Part shown: positions 54,121 to 62,113 of the stretch, one piece after another
Position numbering within the stretch: the first letter of the stretch is position 1
Layout: each line of letters starts with the position of its first letter
Origin: an uncultured Campylobacter sp.
GTDB taxonomy: Bacteria; Campylobacterota; Campylobacteria; Campylobacterales; Campylobacteraceae
Assembly (NCBI RefSeq): GCF_963526985.1
Contig: NZ_CAURPW010000002.1
Span: 62,001 to 126,000 of the forward strand
Direction: 5' to 3'
DNA: 64,000 nt
Translations under genes and position numbers: made by a program
Notes under the pieces: generated by a model
What the model saw: only the letters and a program-made list of their open reading frames with translations
Databases searched by the model: none
What the model was told of the DNA's origin: nothing

Positions 54121-54762
54121 GTGCGCGTCATTGGCGGCATAGACGGCACGCTAAACCGCCTAGCAAGTAAGCTTGGCGGAAGGCTAAAGCTTGCTAGCGG
54201 CGAGGATTTGCTCTCGCAGGCGGCTAAATTTAACGCCGAGGGCAGCCAAATCGGCGCTTTTAGTTTTGACGGCACAGACAAAATTTGCCGCAAAAATAAA
54301 TAACTGCGGGCAAAATTTGAGTTCGCAAGGCTTGGAAAACAACACAGACAAAGCAAATTTGCCGTTTTTGCGAGAGGGTCAAATTTTACGCCCGCAGCGC
54401 TCAGACGGCCCAAATCTTGACGGCGCTAAAAATTCAAACGACTTTTACCGAGCGACAAACGACGCAAAAAGCTCGCTCCAAGGTAGCGACACCGCAAACG
54501 TATCGGGCGTAAGCGGTAAAATTTACTATCCAAACGGCAACAGCGTGGAGTATTTTTACTAGAGCAAGGCGCTAGATGCGGCGCAACTTGAGCGGATAGG
54601 GATATTTTAAAGCAGACTAAAAAGATACGGGAGATTGATTAAATTTAACTACCGCGCAAAAACAGCCCATCTGTATACTCAAGCAGACGGGCCGATGATT
54701 TCAAAGCCTACGATAAAATCAAGCAAATCGTCTCAAAGGCGCAATACAAGCAAAGAGATTAA
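54121..54762 (+). pseudogene. Degraded protein-coding segment in several frames
   Basis: Three stretches of reasonable protein sequence occur in different frames. Frame 1 (54121-54303): VIGGIDGTLNRLASKLGG, then LASGEDLLSQAAKFNAEGSQ. Frame 2 (about 54300-54562): DFYRATNDAKSSLQG and SGKIYYPNGNSVEYFY, then a TAG followed by SKALDAAQLERIGIF and a stop. Frame 1 again (54688-54762): RADDFKAYDKIKQIVSKAQ. This looks like one or two genes broken by frameshifts and a stop. The YYPNG...EYFY element resembles MORN-like repeats in some antitoxins, but that is weak. No ribosome-binding site precedes 54121. Confidence 0.5.
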
Positions 54763-55134
54763 GCATAAATTCTCGGGCCTACCAAACCTTAAAATTAGCG
54801 TAAATAGCCAAGCTAGCAAAATGCGAATTAATACAGTAGACGTAATTTTAAGTAAATTTTAGCGATAAAATCAAGATTAAAAGCTTATAAATTTTAGTGC
54901 GTCCACTCTAGGGTGCAATCTAGGTTCAAAAAATAAGCCTATGATTTTAAGTAAATTTAGACCAAAAAGCCTTTAGGTTCTAAGAGCGGAGCTAAAATTT
55001 TATCATCTTAAAAACGGCGCCTTTAACCAAATGCCGCATAGTCGCGGAGGCTATTTTAGCTTATAAAGGATTTGCTTTGATTTTAGTTTCGCGACGCAAA
55101 AACCCTGTAACCGCGCATACAAGGCACGGGGCGT
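54763..55134 (+). other. Gene-free spacer before the lolC-like gene
   Basis: Low-complexity AT-rich DNA. A weak 75-codon frame ending at 54862 gives no plausible product. No promoter or hairpin stands out. Confidence 0.45.
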
Positions 55135-56331
55135 CTATTCATTCCTAAGCGTCTCAAGCACGTTTATCTGTGCGGCTTTTTTGGCCGGATAAAACGACGA
55201 AAGCGCCACGATGACGATAGCTCCGACTAAGATCATAGCAAGATCGAGCAAAGATAGCTCCATAGGAAGCTTCGCGCTGCCGTAGACGTCGGCGGGCAAA
55301 TTTACGATATCAAAGCTGCCGAGTAGCCACACGCCAAAGAGCCCAAGCACGAGCCCAAACACTATCCCGCCCCCGCCTATCGTGGCGCCGAGAGCAAAAA
55401 AGCTCTTTTTTATCTCGGCCTTGCTAGCGCCCAGCGAGAGCAGTAGCGCGATCTCTTGGCGGCGGTTCATGACGGTCATGAGCAGCGAGCTTACGATATT
55501 TAGCGAGGCAACCAGGATGATGAGCATCAAAACGATGAAAAGCGCGCGCTTTTCGAGCGCCAAGGCGGAGAAAAAGTTGCCGTTTTGCTGCCACCAGCCG
55601 ATAGCTTTTTGTCCTAACCTCAGCTCGCGCGAGATCTTTTCGATGTCGGCGAACGGATCGTTTGAAAACACGTGTATACCGTCAAATTTGCCCTCATCAT
55701 ACTCGAGTATCTTGCGCAGCGCCTCCACGCTCGTGTAGAGATAGCTTTTATCGTAAGCAACAAGCCCCGAGCTAAACGAGCTCACGACGTCAAAGCGCTT
55801 CATTTTAGGCGTTAACGCAAAGCCGCTCGGGTCGTTTTTAGTAAAAATGAGCGTGAGTTTGTCGTTTTCGTTTATCATCATCTCGTTTTTGACGCCTTGC
55901 CCTACGAGGAGGCCGTATCCGTCTAGCTCGCGGTCCTCAAGGCCTGCCGCCACGACCGAGTTTATCTGCTTTTCGTCGGCTGAATTTACGCCAAAAAGCA
56001 GTCCTCCCTCGAAGCTATTTGCCCCCTTTATGATAACTTGACTCATGATATATGGGCTAAATTTGAGATTCGGAAACTTTTGTTTTAGTTCGCTAACGTC
56101 GCTCTCGTCGATGTTGCCGCGTATGGCGGAGAGGATCGTGATCGGGTAGTTCATAGTAAAAAGTTTGCGCTCAAACTCCTTATCAAAGCCGTTCATGATC
56201 GCCATCGCGACGATGAGCACCATGAGCCCGACGCCCACGCCCAGAAAAGCCAGAAGCGCTGAAAGCATGATGAACGGCTGGGTTTTATCAAACCGTAGAT
56301 ATTTAAAAAGTAGATATTTGGTTAGGCTCAT
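55135..56331 (-). CDS. LolC/LolE-family lipoprotein-releasing permease
   Basis: A 398-residue FtsX-type membrane protein. The N-terminal helix (FIMLSALLAFLGVGVGLMVLIVAMAIMNG region) is followed by a periplasmic domain and three C-terminal helices (LMIILVASLNIVSSLLMTVM, GGIVFGLVLGLFGVWLLGS, MILVGAIVIVALSSFYPAKKAA). RRQEIALLLSLGASK is the FtsX coupling motif. Epsilonproteobacteria usually encode one LolC/E-like protein instead of two. With LolD it passes lipoproteins to LolA, which lies just beyond secA here. Confidence 0.9.
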   Translation of the reverse strand: MSLTKYLLFKYLRFDKTQPFIMLSALLAFLGVGVGLMVLIVAMAIMNGFDKEFERKLFTMNYPITILSAIRGNIDESDVSELKQKFPNLKFSPYIMSQVIIKGANSFEGGLLFGVNSADEKQINSVVAAGLEDRELDGYGLLVGQGVKNEMMINENDKLTLIFTKNDPSGFALTPKMKRFDVVSSFSSGLVAYDKSYLYTSVEALRKILEYDEGKFDGIHVFSNDPFADIEKISRELRLGQKAIGWWQQNGNFFSALALEKRALFIVLMLIILVASLNIVSSLLMTVMNRRQEIALLLSLGASKAEIKKSFFALGATIGGGGIVFGLVLGLFGVWLLGSFDIVNLPADVYGSAKLPMELSLLDLAMILVGAIVIVALSSFYPAKKAAQINVLETLRNE

Positions 56332-56579
56332 TTGATTTTCCGTTGTTTAAATTTGGGCTTTGATTCGCTCGCTACTTTTGCGTCGCTTTGTCTTGTTTAA
56401 ATTTGCGCCGAACGCGAGTTTAAAATTTAATCGTCTATCTGCGCAAATTTGACGTCAAATTTTTAAACCGATTGCAAAAACTAGGTGCTTTAAATTTATG
56501 TTAAGACTTCGCGTCACTATAAAAAACGGCGGCGAATTTAAATGCTAAATTTAGCAATCCGCCGCCAAAAAACCCAAAG

Positions 56580-59165
56580 CTAAATTTTATCCCAGTCCTC
56601 CGCGAAAGCTCCTTTTTTAGGGCCGCTCTTACCGTGGCAGTCTTTGTATTTTTTACCGCTTCCGCACGGGCACGGGTCGTTTCTGGATACTTTTTTGCCG
56701 GGCTTTTCTTCGCTCTCGGGCGCGCTCGTAGCCTCAGTATCTTGCGCTTCTTGCGGCGCAGACTCGGTAGGCTCGGAGAAGCTTAGGCGTACGGCCGTTA
56801 GCAGCTTGATGCTTTCAAATTTAATGCGGCTAACGAGCTCCATAAAGAGATTAAAGCTCTCTTTTTTATACTCGGTGAGCGGGTCTTTTTGGTTGTAGCC
56901 ACGTAGCCCGATGCCGGTTTTTAGGATATCCATCTGGTATAGATGCTCACGCCACGCGGTATCTAGCACTTGCAGGCAAAGCACCTTTTCTAGGTATTTG
57001 CGCTGATCTTCGCCTATGACCCCCATTTTTTCCTCGTAGTCGGACTCAAATTTAGCCGTTATCTTCTTAACAAGCTCGGCGTAGTCGAGGTCTTTTAGCT
57101 CGTCAGGCTGCATAAACGCGCCGTTTGAGATTATCACGGAGCTTAGTTTTTCGAGGTTATACTCGCTCTTTGGCTCGCCTGCGTAAATTTCGGCTTGAGC
57201 TAGTAGGTGCTCGACGAATTCGGCGCGGTTTTGCTTGATCTTTTCGCCGACTTCAAAATTTGGATCAAGTAGCTCGTTTCTAAATTTATACACCGTTTTT
57301 CGCTGCTCGTTTGCGACGTCGTCGTACTCGAGGATATGTTTTCTTGATTCAAAGTGCAGGCTCTCGACCTTTTTTTGCGCATTTTCGACGGCTCTAGTGA
57401 CCATTTTAGAGTCGATGCTTTCGCCCTCTTCGATACCTAGACGCGTCATTATCGCCTTTATGCGGTCGCTACCGAATATTCGAAGCAAATTATCCTCAAG
57501 GCTTAGATAAAAGCGGCTAACTCCCGGATCGCCCTGGCGTCCCGAGCGGCCTCGCAGCTGGTTATCGATACGGCGGCTTTCGTGCCTTTCGGTGCCGATG
57601 ATATATAGGCCGCCCAGAGCCCTTACCTCGTCGTCGATACGGATGTCCACACCGCGTCCGGCCATGTTTGTAGCGATCGTAACCGCGCCGCGAGCGCCGG
57701 CTTGAGCGATGATCTCGGCCTCTTTTTCGTGATTTTTAGCGTTTAGTACGGAGTGGGGGATCTTTTCTTTTACCAGCAGGTTGTGCAGCTTTTCGCTCTT
57801 TTCGATCGAGGCCGTACCCACGAGCACTGGCTGACCGCGGTCGTGAGCTTTTTTGATCTCGTCGATCACGGCTTTAAATTTCTCATTTTCGGTTTTATAG
57901 ATGAGATCGTTGTTGTCTTTTCTGATAACCGGCACGTTTGTCGGGATCGATACGACGTCAAGCTTGTAAATTTGCGAAAACTCGGTCGCCTCCGTCTGCG
58001 CCGTGCCCGTCATGCCCGATAGTTTTTTGTAAAGCCTAAAGTAGTTTTGAAACGTAATATCTGCTAGCGTTTGGCTCTCTTCTTGGATCTTTACGCCCTC
58101 TTTGGCCTCGAGCGCTTGGTGCAAGCCCTCGCTAAATCTTCGTCCTTCGCTAAGACGCCCCGTAAATTCGTCGACGATGACGACTTGTCCATCGCGAACG
58201 ACGTAGTGAACGTCTTTTTCAAAGAGATTGTGCGCCTTTAGAGCTTGGTCTAGGTGATGGCTTAAAATCGCATTTTCCATATCGTAGAGGTTTGCCACGC
58301 CAAAGAGCTTTTCAGCCTTTGAGATGCCTTCTTCGGTGATTGCTATCGTGCGGTTTTTCTCATCGACGACAAAGTCGCCGGTGGCCTTTTCTTGCGGAGT
58401 TGCAGGCGGTTCGCCGCGCTTCATCTGGCGCGCGACTTCGTTTGCTTTGATGTAGCCGTCTAGCGTGCGATTTGCAGGGCCAGAGATGATGAGCGGCGTC
58501 CTAGCCTCGTCGATGAGGATACTATCGACCTCGTCCACGATGACGAAGTTATGCTCTCTTTGCACCTTATCTTTGAAATCCATTTTCATATTATCGCGCA
58601 GGTAGTCAAAGCCGAATTCGTTATTCGTACCGTACGTGATATCGCTGGCGTATGCCGCCTTGCGCGCTTCGTCGTCGTACTCGCCGCCTAGTATCACGCC
58701 GACGCTAAGGCCTAGAAATTTATAAATTTCGCCCATTTGCGTCGCGTCGCGTTTGGCGAGATAGTCGTTTACCGTCACGACGTGCACGCCCTTACCGCTC
58801 ATCGCATTTAGCACGACGGGCAAGCTTGCTACGAGGGTTTTGCCTTCGCCCGTTTTCATCTCTGCGATCTTACCGTCGTTTAGCACCATGCCGCCGATTA
58901 GCTGAACGTCGAAATGGCGCATATTTAGCGTCCTTTTACCTACCTCGCGGACGATAGCAAACACATCGTCTAGCAGATCGTCCTGGCTCTTTTCGCCGTT
59001 TTGCACCTGCGCTTTAAACTCGTTAAATTTAGCCTTCAGCTCATCGTCGCTCATCGCTTGATATTTGCTTTCAAGCGAGTTTATGTAGGCGACGCGTTTG
59101 AAATATTTTTTTACTTCCCTGTCGTTTTTCGTGCCGAATATCTTTTGCATAAACGCCGTTATCAT
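56580..59165 (-). CDS. secA: Preprotein translocase ATPase SecA
   Basis: An 861-residue motor protein, typical length. Walker A is [11 protein letters not shown], Walker [21 protein letters not shown]; helicase-like [13 protein letters not shown] and [13 protein letters not shown] lie in NBD2. The C-terminal zinc-binding motif [17 protein letters not shown] binds SecB or lipid. It drives proteins through SecYEG. The ATG is preceded by AAATTTAAAGGCTAGAA. Confidence 0.98.
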   Translation of the reverse strand: MITAFMQKIFGTKNDREVKKYFKRVAYINSLESKYQAMSDDELKAKFNEFKAQVQNGEKSQDDLLDDVFAIVREVGKRTLNMRHFDVQLIGGMVLNDGKIAEMKTGEGKTLVASLPVVLNAMSGKGVHVVTVNDYLAKRDATQMGEIYKFLGLSVGVILGGEYDDEARKAAYASDITYGTNNEFGFDYLRDNMKMDFKDKVQREHNFVIVDEVDSILIDEARTPLIISGPANRTLDGYIKANEVARQMKRGEPPATPQEKATGDFVVDEKNRTIAITEEGISKAEKLFGVANLYDMENAILSHHLDQALKAHNLFEKDVHYVVRDGQVVIVDEFTGRLSEGRRFSEGLHQALEAKEGVKIQEESQTLADITFQNYFRLYKKLSGMTGTAQTEATEFSQIYKLDVVSIPTNVPVIRKDNNDLIYKTENEKFKAVIDEIKKAHDRGQPVLVGTASIEKSEKLHNLLVKEKIPHSVLNAKNHEKEAEIIAQAGARGAVTIATNMAGRGVDIRIDDEVRALGGLYIIGTERHESRRIDNQLRGRSGRQGDPGVSRFYLSLEDNLLRIFGSDRIKAIMTRLGIEEGESIDSKMVTRAVENAQKKVESLHFESRKHILEYDDVANEQRKTVYKFRNELLDPNFEVGEKIKQNRAEFVEHLLAQAEIYAGEPKSEYNLEKLSSVIISNGAFMQPDELKDLDYAELVKKITAKFESDYEEKMGVIGEDQRKYLEKVLCLQVLDTAWREHLYQMDILKTGIGLRGYNQKDPLTEYKKESFNLFMELVSRIKFESIKLLTAVRLSFSEPTESAPQEAQDTEATSAPESEEKPGKKVSRNDPCPCGSGKKYKDCHGKSGPKKGAFAEDWDKI

Positions 59166-59252
59166 TTCTAGCCTTTAAATTTTATTAAAGTTTGGATTTT
59201 AACATTTTATTATTTAAACTTAGCTAGAATTTTGTCCGGTAAAGGAAAATAT

Positions 59253-59765
59253 ATGAAGAAAATTTTAGCATTTTTACTATTTTGCGCCTCGGCTTTTGCG
59301 GCTACGTTAAATTTCGTCACGCTTCAAAGCGACTTCGTGCAAACCATCACGAGCGAGAACGAAACGGTCGATTACTACGGTAAATTTTACGCAAAAAGCA
59401 ACAACCGCGCCTACTGGATATACGAGCGCCCGACGCCTAAAAAAATCTACTTTGACAAAAACCGCGTCGTCGTGATCGAGGATGCGCTCGAGCAAGCTAT
59501 CGTCTCTAAATTTGAAAAGGCGCCGAATTTAATCGACGTCGTTAGAAACGCGGTTAAGATCACCGATACGCTTTATAAGGCCAAATACGACGGCGTGGAG
59601 TACCTAATCACCGTCAAAAACTACATCCCCACAAGGATCGACTACGAGGATAAGCTCGGCAACAAAATCAAAATCACGCTGAGCAATACTAAGAAGGATT
59701 TTAAGATAAGCGATGATTTGCTGACGCCGGTGATACCGTCTTATTATGACGTCATAAACCAATAA
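59253..59765 (+). CDS. lolA: Outer-membrane lipoprotein carrier LolA
   Basis: A 170-residue periplasmic chaperone. Signal peptide MKKILAFLLFCASAFAATL; the mature half-barrel starts with FVTLQSDFVQTI and contains GKFYAKSNNRAYWIYERPTP and KKIYFDKNRVVVIED. The frame extends to 59232; the ATG at 59253 follows TAAAGGAAAATAT. It carries lipoproteins released by the LolC-type permease across the periplasm. It diverges from secA, as in C. jejuni. Confidence 0.93.
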   Translation: MKKILAFLLFCASAFAATLNFVTLQSDFVQTITSENETVDYYGKFYAKSNNRAYWIYERPTPKKIYFDKNRVVVIEDALEQAIVSKFEKAPNLIDVVRNAVKITDTLYKAKYDGVEYLITVKNYIPTRIDYEDKLGNKIKITLSNTKKDFKISDDLLTPVIPSYYDVINQ

Positions 59766-59813
59766 ATTCTTTGTAAATAGCGGCTTGTCTCGCGAGCGCT
59801 TTTTACGGAGTTT

Positions 59814-59864
59814 GTAAAATTTTGGCTCGATGAACTACGTGTTCTATCTTCGCCAAAATTTTAC
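59814..59864 (+). repeat. 13-bp perfect inverted repeat behind lolA
   Basis: GTAAAATTTTGGC and GCCAAAATTTTAC with a 25-base loop, 49 bases after the lolA stop. Likely part of a lolA terminator region. Confidence 0.6.
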
Positions 59865-59889
59865 CGCACAACCCTAAAAATCATCTCGC

Positions 59890-60010
59890 GATACTTCGCC
59901 TTATCATTGCTACGTTCAAATTTGAAGCCAAATTTGACTAAATTCTCAAATTTCGACTTCAATTTTTTCATTTTATACACCTAGACCCGCATCTTGAAAA
60001 TGTTAAATTT
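59890..60010 (+). repeat. Palindromic intergenic repeat, copy R2
   Basis: TACTTCGCCTT, CAAATTTGAAGCCAAATTTG, then CAAATTTCGACTTCAATTTT in inverted arrangement, followed by CTAGACCCGCATCTTGAAAA. The palindrome matches copy R1 (655-721), and the last block matches R3 (51738-51757). Confidence 0.6.
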
Positions 60011-60089
60011 GAAATGCGCGGTGCGATAGCGCTAGATAAACCTGCGCGTAGCGCAGCAACTTCTCACGTGCAGTGGGGTTAGAGAGGGC

Positions 60090-60141
60090 TTGGGAGAGGA
60101 AGGGGCGACGCTTCGTAAGTAGAAACCCCTTCCTCTCCCAA
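60090..60141 (+). repeat. 16-bp perfect GC-rich inverted repeat
   Basis: TTGGGAGAGGAAGGGG, a 20-base loop, CCCCTTCCTCTCCCAA, then an A-rich run. On the minus strand the A-run becomes a T-run before the stem, so it may end transcripts coming from the plus strand or act in both directions between convergent genes. Confidence 0.7.
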
Positions 60142-60188
60142 AGAAAAAAGAAAAAAGCTTAGATTTTAGAAAAACTAAAATTTGGCAC

Positions 60189-60222
60189 CGTCAAGGCTCG
60201 GGTCTCGGTGCGTAAAATTTAT
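60189..60222 (-). repeat. Intergenic repeat core, copy R4 (inverted)
   Basis: CAAGGCTCGGGTCTCGGTGC followed by GTAAAATTTAT matches the reverse complement of R3 (CAAGACTTGGGTCTCGGTTC followed by GTCAAATTTAG) with few changes. Confidence 0.55.
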
Positions 60223-60240
60223 AAATTTAATCCCAAATTT

Positions 60241-60744
60241 TTACTGCTCTCCAAAGTCTTTGCCAAAATCATCTATCTGATTTAAATCCATCGGCTTTAG
60301 CTGATTTTTATTTCCTCTAAGTATATCCTCGACTTGCTCTTTTTGCGATCTTTTAGAGCCCGTGGTTTTGACGTTTTTTAGCGCTTCAAGCAGCTCTTCG
60401 ATGTTTGGTTCGCGCACGGTTTTTAGCGAGATGATGAGCACCTCGTCGATATCGATGGAGTGCTTTTTAGCGGTGTATTTAACAAGGGTTTCTTTAAATT
60501 TTTCCTTACCCAGCGAGGTTAGCAGATCCTCGACGTAAAAGCTACCTATAACGACGTTTAGCGCGTCAAGCACGTATGCTTCGTTGTCCGCGACGTCGCG
60601 CCCCTCTAGACGCAGGCTCACGCTTACTTTTTTGATCGAGTTTTTAGCGTCTCTGGAGTATAGATCGGTTTCAAAGTTATCGATATTTAACGTCTCGGCA
60701 AAGGCCATAATAGCGGCAAAAGCTAGCGCAAAAATCTTTTTCAT
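60241..60744 (-). CDS. Secreted hypothetical protein, FliL-like
   Basis: A 167-residue protein with signal peptide MKKIFALAFAAIMAFAETL. The middle (NEAYVLDALNVVIGSFYV, then LGKEKFKETLVKYTAKKH) resembles the FliL/stomatin-like periplasmic domain in spacing of residues, though FliL proteins usually keep an N-terminal anchor. A long charged C-terminus follows. The ATG overlaps the helicase stop (ATGA), so it is co-transcribed with the helicase, as in C. jejuni. Function unknown. Confidence 0.72.
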   Translation of the reverse strand: MKKIFALAFAAIMAFAETLNIDNFETDLYSRDAKNSIKKVSVSLRLEGRDVADNEAYVLDALNVVIGSFYVEDLLTSLGKEKFKETLVKYTAKKHSIDIDEVLIISLKTVREPNIEELLEALKNVKTTGSKRSQKEQVEDILRGNKNQLKPMDLNQIDDFGKDFGEQ

Positions 60745-62063
60745 ACGTCTTCCTTAATGTTTTCAAATTTGTTTTCAAGATAGAATTTCTCGACCTCTTC
60801 GTCTATTTTAACGACGCTTTGCAAATACTCTCTAAACGGCCGACTTTTGCCGTAAAATATCCTCAGTTTTTTCGGATCGATCGCCCGCGATAGCGCGACG
60901 TAGAGCTGCCCGTTGGCAAAGATATGATTTAGGTCGCACACTAAATTTTCGATGCTCATGCCTTGGGATTTGTGGATCGTGATCGCGTAGGCTAGCTTTA
61001 GCGGAAACTGCGTCAAAGACGCCCTCGCGCGCTCCTGCAAATGCTCGCCCTCCATCACAAACTCGCTCATATCAAATCTCGCTCGCTCCACCTCGACGAT
61101 CTCGCCGCCCTCTTTTTGCACGATGACGCTTTTTATCTCGCCGCCTTCTTTTAAAATTTGCATTATCTGCCCGCGCTCGCCGTTATAATACTCGCCCCAT
61201 TTATTTACGGTAAATATAACTTTCGCGCCGATTTTTATGTTTAAAATTTCAGGCGCGTAGAGATTTGCGATCCAGCGATCCAGCGCGTTTTCGTTTAAAT
61301 TTTCATCGTAAATTTCCACTAGAGCCTCGGCCCTTTCAAGCGGCGCGGGCAGTTTGGAGAGCATCTTGTTATTTAGCTCGTCCGCTTCGTGGTTACGCCC
61401 AAAAAGCACGCTCGTATCGTCATCTAACTGCACGCTTGGCACGAGTAAATTTTCGATATAGGCAAACACCTCGGGGCTCAGCCGCCCGATGCGAAGCATG
61501 GATAAGATATCGTAAAATTTCTTATCCTTCGTGCGTTTTGAGACGACTAGCTCGATATTTTTAAACTCAAATTCATGCCACGAGCTAGAGTTAAAAGCAT
61601 AAAGAAATTTAAACAGCGAGCTGCCCTCATCGCCGTTTTTTCGCACGGGCGGCAGATGATAAAAGTCGCCCACGAGCATCACGCGCCCGACGAATCGCGA
61701 GCTCATCAAGCGGTAATAAATCATATCCATAAGCCCTGCGCTGATCATCGAGATCTCGTCTATCACGATGAGATCGCAGACGTCGAGCATCTTTTTTAGT
61801 TCGCCGAGCTTTCCGCGTTGTTTGCGGTCGTAGCCGCGCAGCTCCTCGAGGTTTGAGCAGATGCCGAATTTAAAAAAACTATGCACGCTCACTCCGCCGA
61901 CGTTTACCGCCGCGATGCCGGTGCTACCCAGCACCGCGACGTTTTTTAGTTCGCTTTTATAGTGCTTGATGACCGCTTGCGTGAGGTGGCTCTTGCCAAC
62001 GCCGCCGCGCCCAGTTAGAAAAACGTTTGATTTTTTTAAGATATCTAGCAGCTGGTTTAACAC
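60741..62063 (-). CDS. Pif1/RecD2-like superfamily 1B helicase
   Basis: A 440-residue 5'-3' helicase. Walker A TGRGGVGKSHLTQAV, motif Ia STGIAAVNVGGVSVHSFF, Walker B LIVIDEISMISAGLMDM, motif III MLVGDFYHLPPV and C-terminal motifs LAYAITIHKSQGMSIENLV and LYVALSRAIDPKKL are all present. Pif1-family enzymes unwind G-quadruplexes and R-loops. It starts at a GTG behind AGGGAAATTT. The gene diverges from the lipoprotein at 62114. Confidence 0.92.
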   Translation of the reverse strand: MLNQLLDILKKSNVFLTGRGGVGKSHLTQAVIKHYKSELKNVAVLGSTGIAAVNVGGVSVHSFFKFGICSNLEELRGYDRKQRGKLGELKKMLDVCDLIVIDEISMISAGLMDMIYYRLMSSRFVGRVMLVGDFYHLPPVRKNGDEGSSLFKFLYAFNSSSWHEFEFKNIELVVSKRTKDKKFYDILSMLRIGRLSPEVFAYIENLLVPSVQLDDDTSVLFGRNHEADELNNKMLSKLPAPLERAEALVEIYDENLNENALDRWIANLYAPEILNIKIGAKVIFTVNKWGEYYNGERGQIMQILKEGGEIKSVIVQKEGGEIVEVERARFDMSEFVMEGEHLQERARASLTQFPLKLAYAITIHKSQGMSIENLVCDLNHIFANGQLYVALSRAIDPKKLRIFYGKSRPFREYLQSVVKIDEEVEKFYLENKFENIKEDV

Positions 62064-62082
62064 AAATTTCCCTATTTTTTTG

Positions 62083-62092
62083 TAAAATTATA
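62083..62092. promoter_or_regulatory. Overlapping divergent -10 boxes
   Basis: TAAAAT on the plus strand (62083-62088) for the lipoprotein and TATAAT on the minus strand (62092-62087) for the helicase overlap by 2 bases in a 50-base intergenic gap. Only one polymerase could bind at a time. Confidence 0.4.
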
Positions 62093-62113
62093 GCTTATTT
62101 TTAAGGAGCTAGA

